Part shown: positions 55,391-64,000 of the stretch, piece after piece
Layout of the letters: every line of letters begins with the position of its first letter
How positions within the stretch are numbered: the first letter of the stretch is position 1
DNA from: Acanthosepion esculentum
Lineage: Eukaryota; Mollusca; Cephalopoda; Sepiida; Sepiidae
Direction of reading: 5' to 3'
DNA length: 64,000 bases
Assembly: GCA_964036315.1 (NCBI GenBank)
Contig: OZ038500.1
Span: 61,527,602-61,591,601, forward strand
Made by a program: the position numbers and the translations under genes
The notes under the pieces: model-generated
Database searches by the model: none
What the model was told of the DNA's origin: nothing
Seen by the model: only the letters and a program-made list of their open reading frames with translations

Positions 55391-56215
55391 AAAATTTGAG
55401 GATCAAGTCAATTCTACAGTCTCAAATTATAAGAAACATCATTAGAACACATTTCATAAGATGACTGACTGAGAATAAGAAAATTATAATTTGTTAAATA
55501 CTAGCAATACTCATGAAAAGTTTATGGTTTTCGTATTTTCTTTCTTTTTCTGACAAATCTTAATTCCAAAGTTAATGACAATTGGCTCCTTGTGAGCTCC
55601 TTAAGTATGAAATATCTGTGGAAATTCTATTGCCTCATTAAATATTTGTGTTGGATTAAACAAGGCCACATAAAAATTAAAAAACCTTCACAGGCCAAAG
55701 AACAGCGCAGCTGAAAGAAGAAAATTAGGAATTCTACTTCAAATTCTACATGGATTAAAATAATTTTATGTTTAGCCATTTTGAACATGTCTGTCTACAC
55801 TAAAATTTTTTTTTTTTTTTAAACCAAAAATTCAATTCAGGTTTCAGAAACAGCAAAAATAAACTTAGAGAATTATAATGGCTTTCTGCCGACAAATTGT
55901 AGCAGATAAAGTGGAGAGAGGAAAAAAATGAAAAAATTTTGTAGTCCATCAAATTAGTTAAGTACATTACTTTTGGAAGAGGATGGGAGTGGGTAGATTT
56001 TTTGGATCAAAATATCACAGGTAGTTTCCTATTTTTTTTACTTGTGTAAAAATTTACTTTGATCTTCATGATAATGACACCAAACTGGAATATTAAATTT
56101 CAAAGATTTTTTTTTTTTTGGCCTCTTATGAATATTGTGGTTTTTGGGATTTTTTTAAATTTTTTTTTTTTTTTTTTTTTTTTATATAAGCTTTCCAAAT
56201 TATTTAAACTGGATG
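55391..56215. other. Anonymous intronic sequence with poly(T)
   Basis: No element recognised. T runs at 55808-55820, 56109-56120 and 56159-56183. Confidence 0.4.
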
Positions 56216-56272
56216 AAGAGAAAATGTGAAAAATGGGGAATATAAGAGAGAGTAAAAATATTGATAAGACAA

Positions 56273-56665
56273 AGAGGGGAGAGATGGAAATAACAAAAAA
56301 GGAGAGAGGGAGATGGAAATAACAAAAAAGGAGAGAGGGAGATGGAAATAACAAAAAAGGAGAGAGGGAGATGGAAATAACAAAAAAGGAGAGAGGGAGA
56401 TGGAAATAACAAAAAAGGAGAGAGGGAGATGGAAATAACAAAAAAGGAGAGAGGGAGATGGAAATAACAAAAAAGGAGAGAGGGAGATGGAAATAACAAA
56501 AAAGGAGAGAGGGAGATGGAAATAACAAAAAAGGAGAGAGGGAGATGGAAATAACAAAAAAGGAGAGAGGGAGATGGAAATAACAAAAAAGGAGAGAGGG
56601 AGATGGAAATAACAAAAAAGGAGAGAGGGAGATGGAAATAACAAAAAAGGAGAGAGGGAGATGGC
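56273..56665. repeat. 29 bp purine-rich minisatellite, about 13 copies
   Basis: Unit GGAGAGAGGGAGATGGAAAT-AACAAAAAA, almost without variation. The minus-strand frames (FVISISLSPF-type) through it are artefacts. Confidence 0.95.
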
Positions 56666-56744
56666 AAGGTGAAGAAAAGAGGAGAGAAAGAGAGAGAGGT
56701 GGCACGAGGTTTAGACAAAAGAGAAGTAAAGACAAGAATGAAAA

Positions 56745-57155
56745 TAGGGAGAAGAGGGAGAGGGAGAAGAGAGGGAGAAGGAGGGGATGAGGAGGGGGAG
56801 AAGGGGAGGGGGAGAAGAGGGGAAGAAGGGGAGAAGAGGGGAAGAAGGGGAGAAGAGGGGAAGAAGGGGAGAAGAAGGGGAGAAGAGGGGAAGAAGGGGA
56901 GAAGAGGGGAAGAAGGGGAGAAGAGGGGAAGAAGGGGAGAAGAGGAGAAGAAGGGGAGAAGAGGAGAAGAAGGGGAGAAGAAGGGGAGAAGAAGGGGAGA
57001 AGAGGGGAAGAAGGGGAGAAGAGGGGAAGAAGGGGAGAAGAGGGGAAGAAGGGGAGAAGAGGGGAAGAAGAAGGGGAGAAGAAGGGGAGAAGGAGGGGAA
57101 GAAGGGGAGAAGAGGGGAAGAAGGGGAGAAGAGGGGAAGAAGGGGAGAAGAGCAA
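56745..57155. repeat. 19 bp GA-only minisatellite, about 20 copies
   Basis: Unit GAGGGGAAGAAGGGGAGAA with insert variants. Almost no pyrimidine on the plus strand for 400 bp. Together with the 29 bp array it makes about 0.9 kb of strand-asymmetric sequence. Confidence 0.95.
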
Positions 57156-58430
57156 AAAATTGAGATGATATGGGAGGTGTTGAGAAAATATAGAAGGAAT
57201 AGTGATTAAGAAAGATGAAAAGAATAGACAAAAATAAAATTTAGGCATTTTCAAAATGCAATCAAAAAAATCCTTTGGTAAATCATACAAAAATTATGAA
57301 CAAATACAATTTCTTTCCCCCCAGAAACAGAGATAAAGAAGTTTGACGCCATTTGTGTATCTCCTAACAAAAGAATAAGCACTTCATAAACAAAAACTGC
57401 CTACAAAGATCAATTTTCCCAAAATATCAATTTGCTTGTCTTGTGACGTTGGCCGTCCACAAGCAATGAAAAAATAACAAATGAGGAAGTTGCCTCGGTC
57501 ACTTTGTTAATTGACTCCCAGTTCAAAAGCATTTAATTAATGGAAAAGTTGATCAATAAGCAATGAGAAAATCAATAATTCCCTTCATACAGTCAGTTTA
57601 CGGTAAATTCTTCCAGCAGAATTTGTTCCAAGAATAAAATACACAGTAGCATATTTGAATTAATTGACTGTAATGGACACATCAAAAAACTTTTTGAACA
57701 TCTATGTATAATGTTCTAAAGGGTCAACCTCATTCCCCAACCAGTGTAATGGTACAGTCGTTTTTTGTTTTCCTTAATTTCTTCTTTTTTTATATTTAGT
57801 AAATGTTCACCCAATACAAGGCTCCAAAACCTCTCAAGGTAGAGTGTTACTGAATGAGGTGGTTGTATGGATGTTAGAGCAAGCGGTACAGATTACGAGG
57901 ATACATGCATAATGGTTTAGACATGCAGTGGTCAAGATTCTAACGTTCAGGGAAGATCAGATGAAGAATATCCTTGACCCTATAGAATGTCAATCAAGGA
58001 ATCAATTAAGAGGGTCAACATGATATTCTATAGAGTATTAATCAGTAAAATAGCTCATTGAACCAGTATCAAACTCGACAGAAGTTCTTCAATGAAACAG
58101 TCCGGAGGGGGGGGGGGACAGTACCAGACTCTACAGAAAAGGAATTATCATTATTTATATTAATAACTAATCCTTTCTTGTTATTGCAAAGTTCTGGCAG
58201 TTGTAGCCTCGGTAACCTTCAGTGAATTTTAAACTGAACCCATTATTTAATCCATATGTAGATTTTCATTCCATTGTCCAATTGAAAACATTTCTAACCT
58301 AATCAGGAATACAATGAGCAGGAAATGAGTCCCAAGCTATTTGAGTTTTTCTTAGACTATACCCAGTGCATTTACTAGCACAGACTTAAAGAGATGGGTA
58401 CAGATCATTTAAGCATTCTATACCACACCC
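57156..58430. other. Anonymous intronic sequence with a LINE-tail-like unit
   Basis: 57780-58130 contains AAGCGGTACAGATTACGAGG and TCACCCAATACAAGGCTCC-type blocks related to 27.0-27.2 kb. A run of 9 G is at 58109-58117. SINE-C-like remnant at 58190-58270. Confidence 0.4.
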
Positions 58431-58439
58431 CAAACAAAT

Positions 58440-58990
58440 CTACCAATAGAAAACAGCAATCCTGTTTTCCCAACTGAGGCCAATGTACTGATGATGATGC
58501 AGGTATATGCTGATGACATAGGTATTCATAGATGGAACAAGAATAATCTTGAACAAAGATCAACATCCTCTATCAAGTGTTCCAAGAATTAGAACTCAAA
58601 CATTTTCAAAACAGAAACTATCATATGGAATTGAAATGAAAGCAATGACAGCATACACTGAATTCATCATAAAAACTCTGGATGTGGAATTAGGAAATAC
58701 CAGACACTTTGGCAGATGGATCAGTCATAACAAATTTTGTATAGGAGATAAGGAAATTGGACATAGATAGGCTGCGCTAAGAGTAGTTTCACACAATACC
58801 ACAAAATGCTACAAAACCAAATATTAACCTAAATACTCAAGTCATGTTCTTAAGTAGCTTTGACAGATCAAATCTTTCATATGGATGCCAATGCATGGCA
58901 CCAAACTCATTCAGAAATATCTAAATTATCAACTGTATACAAACGATTTCTCAGATCCTGAATGTTTCCTTATAGGGAAATGGCTAATTA
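58440..58990 (+). pseudogene. LINE reverse transcriptase palm remnant
   Basis: The RT active-site motif YADD is encoded at 58506-58517 (QVYADDIGIHRW). Downstream across shifting frames come ELELKTFQNRNYHMELK, a G-S-V-I-T-N-F-like block and SSFDRSNLSYGC, the order expected for the end of RT in LINE-B-like elements. Multiple stops. Confidence 0.5.
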
Positions 58991-59590
58991 GCATTTGTGT
59001 CTATAAAAACAAAAAAATGTTTAATGCTAACAATTTTGTACTTTGAATCTGACAGATATTTTTGCAAGCACTTCCAAATCTTCAAAAATAGCTGACTATT
59101 CCAAGTTAAAACTTAAGAGATCTAACGAAAAAAAAATTTCTATAGATTAAAATGGAGACAAAATAATTTATTGAAAAGCTATAAAGATTTTGAAACATTT
59201 CAGTAACAACTTGATATTTAGTTCAGAAAACTTTTGAAATGTTTTGCTGATTAATCAACATTACAACAATCCATTTTCTGATAACACTGGTTGATCAGAA
59301 AAATGTAAAAATGTTTTTCAAATTTTATATATTATTATTATTACTATTATTATTGCTACATCAGGATAGAATGATCTTTAAAAGAGGGATCAAATTTTAT
59401 TCATAAAAAAAAAAAAAGAATATAAAATTATTGCAATGATTGAAATTTAGGTACATTTTATGCAAAACATCTTCAGAGAAAGTACCATTGGCAAATAAGA
59501 CAGAGTAGTTGAAAAGAAAAATTATTTTCAACAACTGATGTTAAAATATACCAAAAGACGGGGAGAGAACACACAAAAAAATTATTTTCC
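58991..59590. other. Anonymous intronic sequence
   Basis: AAACATTTCAGTAACAAC at 59192-59210 recurs inverted at about 60060-60080 with flanking similarity, so these may be arms of a diverged 0.9 kb inverted structure. Poly(A) at 59407-59417. Confidence 0.4.
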
Positions 59591-60236
59591 TAGTCTGTTT
59601 CATGCTAAAAGCAATCGTCAGGCCATGTATGTTGTTTCCACTCTACTTTTTATATATACAGGTCAGTGATACATTGTTGGTAGTCTATTGTATTATTCTA
59701 ATAGTTATTTTAGTGGGTGTGGTTTCTTAATTTGTTTATTATTTACTTATTTGGATTAATTTAATTTACTTGTTTTTATTTATTTATTTATTCGTGTCCA
59801 TTTTCAGTTTTTGATTTTAAGTAACATAGTAAAGATTTGTTTCGAGACGAGTTCTGACAGTTTTAAAATATGCTATATTTATGGGTAAAAGTGCTTAATA
59901 TCAGAGAGCATATGTAAATATAAGCGTGGACATTAGGATCAACACTCAATGGAAACAGTCTGTTTAATGCTTCACTGCAAACTTCAAGCCTGAATGTGAA
60001 ATGATTTTGATTAACTGGCAAAACATTTCAAATGTTTTTTCTGAACTATATATCAATGTTGTTACTGAAATGTTTTAAATTGATCTTTATAGCTTTTCAA
60101 TAAATCAATATAATAAGTGAATACTGAGGTCAAAACCAAACAGCGACAGTCGGTTTCATGCTTCAAGACAATCTTCAGTAATGAAGACAGTCTTGAAGCA
60201 TAAAAGACTGTCACCACCTGGTGTTTGACCTCAGTG

Positions 60237-60271
<35 letters not shown>
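59591..60271. repeat. Palindrome-family units and (TA)n
   Basis: CTGTTTCATGCTAAAAGCAA (59596-59615), CAGTCTGTTTAATGCTTCAC (59955-59975) and a hairpin 60110-60240 (GACAGTCGGTTTCATGCTTC paired with GAAGCATAAAAGACTGTC), ending in TA repeats 60240-60271. Same family as 12.0 and 46.2 kb. Confidence 0.75.
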
Positions 60272-60274
<3 letters not shown>

Positions 60275-60354
60275 TGATTAGTTTTCTACAACTTATCAAC
60301 CCTTTGCAAGTTATTTAAAGCCAGAAGTTATTTTTAGATTGTAAAAATTGGGGG

Positions 60355-60840
60355 ATATAATGGTTTAATGATACAAGTCTTACTATTAGCTCTCTAATTG
60401 ACATAACTGGAACTCGGCTCTCTAATTGACATAACTGGAACTCGGCTCTCTAACTGACATAACTGGAACTCGGCTCTCTAAACTGACATAACTGGAACTC
60501 GGCTCTCTAACTGACATAACTGGAACTCGGCTCTCTAACTGACATAACTGGAACTCGGCTCTCTAACTGACATAACTGGAACTCGGCTCTCTAACTGACA
60601 TAACTGGAACTCGGCTCTCTAACTGACATAACTGGAACTCGGCTCTCTAACTGACATAACTGGAACTCGGCTCTCTAACTGACATAACTGGAACTCGGCT
60701 CTCTAACTGACATAACTGGAACTCAGCTCTCTAATTAACAATTCCAAGCCATTATTGCTTACAGCACCTGGTATGCCTAAGCAGTCACCCATCTAGATAT
60801 TGCTTAACTTTGGTGATCATAAGGAAACCAGTGTTTCAAC
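60355..60840 (-). repeat. 5S-tRNA SINE with internal 28 bp minisatellite
   Basis: The minus strand starts with a 5S-like 3' half (AAAGTTAAGCAATATCTAGA, TGGGTGACTGCTTAGGCATA, CCAGGTGCTGTAAGC), passes into a tRNA-like part, and there a 28 bp unit (plus-strand CTCTCTAACTGACATAACTG-GAACTCGG) is repeated about 12 times (60388-60735). The SINE end (GATACAAGTCTTACTATTAG, plus strand) follows at 60378. The 63.6 kb copy shows the same order without the expansion. Confidence 0.75.
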
Positions 60841-60849
60841 CATTATCTT

Positions 60850-60975
60850 CTGTCTTCTCAGTTCCTGTTATTTCATTGTCCTCTCTCCTTAATAGTATTT
60901 TTTTCTCACACTCAGTAACCTCTTGCGTCTTAGTGGCATTATTGCCTTGCTTGGGGTGAAATGATTAAAAAAAGA
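60850..60975 (+). pseudogene. LINE-A 3' terminus
   Basis: CTTCTGTCTTCTCAGTTCCT to TTGCCTTGCTTGGGGTGAAA and an A-rich tail. Only the last 120 bp are present, directly abutting the SINE. Confidence 0.7.
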
Positions 60976-62090
60976 TTTTATAAAGTGAAAAACAAAAAAA
61001 AATTAAAAAATTGCTTATGCTGTATTTAAAGTATGCAAACTGAAGTAACGTACAGAATATAGAGCTGCGTTTTTAATTTGTTTATTACATTTACTGTTCA
61101 GTATTCTACTATATTAAACATTTAGAAATTAATTAGAACATTTAAAATGGTGTAAAAGTAACATTAAATCTACCTGAAGCTGGTCAACACAAAGCTATGT
61201 AGTATATATGAAACAGGTACAACTTTTCATTTAGTGACCAGGTCACTGGAATGGAACCTGGTCACTAAGTGAAGAATGGCTGCATAACTTATTCACACAG
61301 AATTTCCAATACCCAGCCTAGTGTAACAGGTTTCTGGGTGCAATATCTTACACTTAAAACTAAGGCATCTTATCAGGAGTCTCATCAATCATCAGAAATC
61401 CAAGATTCATGATATCATTGCTTGCTGCATTTAGCCACACGATGCCAATTTAAGAACATCTTAAATTTCTTCAATAAAACTGCAATAAAGCTCCTTAGTG
61501 TTAGATGCTACCCCTACTTCTTTACACTTTGATTGCCATGTCTAAAGATAGTGAGAGACTAAAAGCCATTTTGCTGTAACTTGAAGTGACAAGTATTTTT
61601 CATCTTTCAAGATCACATGTCAAAAATAAAATATACTGCAGCAAATTTATCAAAATTGCATTTTAAAGGAAATGTAACACAAGAAAAAAAATTTAAATAT
61701 GAGAAAAAATATTTTAAAATTTCTCATTCTAGCAAAAATTCTAAATCATTAAATATAACAAAAAATATAATTTATTTAGTAAATATTTATTTACTAAATA
61801 GTTTGACATTGGTTATTGCTTTGCAAAAATACATAATACAAGTATCCTCATCTTTGTTGTTTTTTGTTTTTTTTTTTCAAAGATTTTCAATTGTAGCTTC
61901 ATTTCTGAATTCTTACTAATAACAGTATTTCAGTTGTACAATCCAGCTTTCATTTCTCAGATTAGATGTTCTTACTGTTATACATTGATTTACTATTTAT
62001 CAAGATAGGGTTACTATTATAGAAGATGGTGTTTAAGTGTTTGAACTGCAACCACATCTTAAAATCAGTATCTCAATGACCAAACAGGAA
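60976..62090. other. Anonymous intronic sequence
   Basis: A small palindrome TTAGTGACCAGGT / ACCTGGTCACTAA at 61231-61270. No gene recognised. Confidence 0.4.
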
Positions 62091-62106
62091 ACACTGATTT
62101 TGAGAA

Positions 62107-62465
62107 CAGTATTTACATTAGTCGGACTATTGTCCTCATCTTTGTCACAACATTTCGGCCGTTGTACGCTCCGGCCTTCTTCAGGTGGTTGGAATTTCGA
62201 ACTCAACCCTTTATTTCGATCACTGGGGTAGACTGTTCTAGTTCCACGAGCCATGTTTGATGGATGTCAGTTATCAGTTATCTCCTGCTAATTTTCCCTC
62301 TGAAAGTTCTCCACTGCCTTAACCGGGTATTGAACTCACACTCTTTGGGTCTGTCACTGGATCTAACCAACGCCTTTATCCACTGTGCCATGTGTCCTTG
62401 AGAACAATAGTCCGACTAATGTAAATACTGTACATAATACCTCATCTCAGAAATATAGTCAGACT
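62107..62465 (-). repeat. SINE-C, full copy with target-site duplication
   Basis: Flanked by CTGATTTTGAGAA at 62094-62106 and 62466-62478. The minus strand has a tRNA-like head (GGCACAGTGGATAAAGGCGT, then GTGAGTTCAATACCCGG) and a body with TAGAACAGTCTACCCCAGTG and AACCACCTGAAGAAGGCCGG. A 30 bp end segment (TATTTACATTAGTCGGACTA) is present inverted at both ends. Confidence 0.78.
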
Positions 62466-62478
62466 CTGATTTTGAGAA

Positions 62479-63575
62479 GTTGTGCTGAAAACTTTTTAGC
62501 ACCTCCTTCTATACTGATTCATTTCAAACACTTTCCTTCTCATTATTGTCATTATCACAGCATTTTAGCTAACATATCTTCTGACCTTATCAAGTGTCTG
62601 TTGCATTCTGTAACCTTCCGCGAAGGTTGAATTGAATCTTATTTGGTCAACATTGTTACATTGTTCACTTTCCTTTACCTGTCATGTCCAGTGTCCTTCT
62701 AAGAGAATTTCAAAATCGGAACTGCCAATTCCTCCTTACAATGCCAATCAACCTCTCCACTGTGCCACTGTGTAATTCTGAACTACATAAAAACTGTTTT
62801 ACTCTATTGACTTGTTTTTTTTTTTTTTGTGGCATATTAACCTCTATGGATTATTTTATTGAGGTATGTTAACAAGAATGGACCATCTGTAGATGTCTGT
62901 TATTAACATGACCACACGATTTATATTTAACATAAAATTTCCGCAAAATATGAAACACAATGAGGAATAAAACGGTTTTATAACAACAACATTTATATTT
63001 ATTTTTGTGTAATGACGTACATGCGTAGAGGTTTTGGTGTTATGTCCCTTTGACTGATTTAATATTTTTATCTGAGCTCACAAAAGTTGAATGAATTATA
63101 AAGCTGAGAAATGCTGAATAAACTGTAGCTTTAGAAAAGTATTTCAAAGAGAAAAGTTCTTGTTGCTTGTTTGGAAATGTTCTGTATGTTTGTAATGTAG
63201 TTTAGAAAATTTTGTATGTACGTGCATATGCTTTTAACATCTGACCACAGGTGGTTGAGACGGAAATCATTATGGTCATCTTCGCAGGAAAAGGGAACAG
63301 GAGAGAGAGAGAGAGAGATAGAGCAAGCTCGTGTCTGCTATTTATAATTAATATAACCATGCGACAGGCTCACAGAAAACTGGCGGGAAACTTGACTTGA
63401 TCACACGCTGGAATCATGGGTGCATTGCAACGCCCACTTGTGTGTATTGACCAATTAGAAGTTGATATTTCCTGAAAATCTGTATGAAGCTGAATAACAT
63501 TCAACACTGATGAGAAAGTGGGAGCGGGATGCTAAAATTTAACGCCGAAATCTGAATATTTTCTATGCAGTTTTA
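62479..63575. other. Anonymous sequence
   Basis: R1-like start at 62818-62860 (GGCATATTAACCTC). (GA)n at 63301-63318. No gene recognised, and no further Caspr-like exon. Confidence 0.4.
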
Positions 63576-63581
63576 TTCATT

Positions 63582-63850
63582 TTGGAGGAGATAATGGTTT
63601 TAGTGATACAAGTCTTGCTAATTAACCCACAGCTTGGGAGAGAAGAGGTGGGTTCATACCGTTCATTGCACATAAGTAAATATAATGAATCAACCCCCAA
63701 ATCGGAACTCAGTTCTCCACTTAACAAATCTGAGCTGTTATCCATGACACCACCCACACATTTGAGCTTACAGCACCTAATATTCCCATGTTGTCATCTA
63801 TCTCGGTACTAACCAAGCTCAACATTGTTTAACTTTTGCTAAACTCTAAT
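63582..63850 (-). repeat. 5S-tRNA composite SINE, full-length reference copy
   Basis: Minus strand: 5S-like GTTAAACAATGTTGAGCTTG, GTTAGTACCGAGATAGATGA, AATATTAGGTGCTGTAAGC; then tRNA-like GTGGTGTCATGGATAACAGC and GAGTTCCGATTTGG; then body with ATTATATTTACTTATGTGCA and ending near 63582. No tandem expansion. Confidence 0.7.
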
Positions 63851-64000
63851 AAAGCATGCAGAAATAGCTACATCACTGTAAGCAAGTTTACACAGAATGA
63901 GATATATTCTATGTGTCATTTCCCTTAAGGACATGAGTGAGCACAGCTCTCAGCAACTTTCTATCTTTTGTAGATCTTAGCAATGTTTGTCTTCTGCCAT

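Noticed and set aside
56100..57290. Long minus-strand frames rich in Ser-Pro-Leu-Phe and repeated FVISISLSPF
   Set aside because: They are the complement of two purine minisatellites. Two overlapping frames are open together, which shows repeat origin.
58549..58770. Independent 73-codon gene
   Set aside because: The sequence continues the RT remnant that begins at the YADD motif upstream, in shifted frames.
60388..60735. CRISPR-like array of 28 bp repeats
   Set aside because: No spacers; it is a tandem expansion inside a SINE.
61617..61919. Plus-strand 100-codon Lys-rich frame
   Set aside because: AT-rich DNA with chance lack of stops; no motif and no repeat support.

Overview
This is eukaryotic, AT-rich, intron- and repeat-dominated DNA, most likely from a mollusc and probably a cephalopod of octopus type. 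The reasons are the dense mixture of decayed LINE tails, tRNA-headed and 5S-headed SINEs, (TA)n-linked palindromes, Tc1/mariner debris and a Mag-like Ty3/gypsy element, together with two properly spliced exons of a neuronal adhesion protein separated by a 13 kb intron. The species call is inference. The lineage could be settled by one database search.

The only host gene I can support runs on the minus strand. It is the 3' end of a Caspr/Neurexin-IV family gene. The penultimate exon (49448-49600) and the last exon (36130-36317) both have canonical splice sites and matching phase 1 junctions. Together they encode a juxtamembrane stalk, one transmembrane helix and a short cytoplasmic tail with a protein-4.1-type juxtamembrane segment and a hydrophobic PDZ-type C-terminus. 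All earlier exons must lie beyond 64000. About 35-36.1 kb is the probable 3' UTR, 36.3-49.4 kb is the last intron, and 49.6-64 kb is part of the preceding intron.

From left to right: 0.3-0.8 kb holds a decayed LINE tail. 1.3-4.4 kb is a Ty3/gypsy element with 145 bp LTRs and internal deletions. 4.4-7.5 kb contains LINE, mariner and Tc1-like transposase remnants, the last with an inverted internal duplication. 7.7-9.3 kb holds inverted-repeat structures and (TA)n tracts. 9.5-13.6 kb contains a mosaic duplication of a tandem array derived from a LINE C-terminus. 14.5-16.25 kb is a very large composite CTAT satellite. 17-18.8 kb holds LINE tails up to a 200 bp assembly gap, followed by a 22 bp pyrimidine minisatellite. 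19.3-23.3 kb is mostly anonymous, with one coding-like fragment. 23.4-25.5 kb is a pile-up of LINE-A 3' ends, including the best preserved copy. 25.9-34.8 kb contains SINEs and fragments of a second LINE family (LINE-B). The gene-associated half (35-64 kb) carries intronic MITEs, a nested LINE-in-DNA-transposon, four copies of an unclassified repeat, and 37 bp, 29 bp, 19 bp and 28 bp minisatellites. One of these is about 0.9 kb of almost pure purine sequence with many G4-capable runs. Another appears to have grown out of the B-box region of a 5S/tRNA composite SINE.

I see no intact tRNA or rRNA gene, no CRISPR array and no prokaryotic operon. Most long open frames here are artefacts of simple repeats. 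I found no convincing new multi-gene system. The most interesting items are structural: the composite 5S-tRNA SINE and its minisatellite, the repeated (TA)n-palindrome units, the nested transposons and the mosaic LINE-tail duplication.
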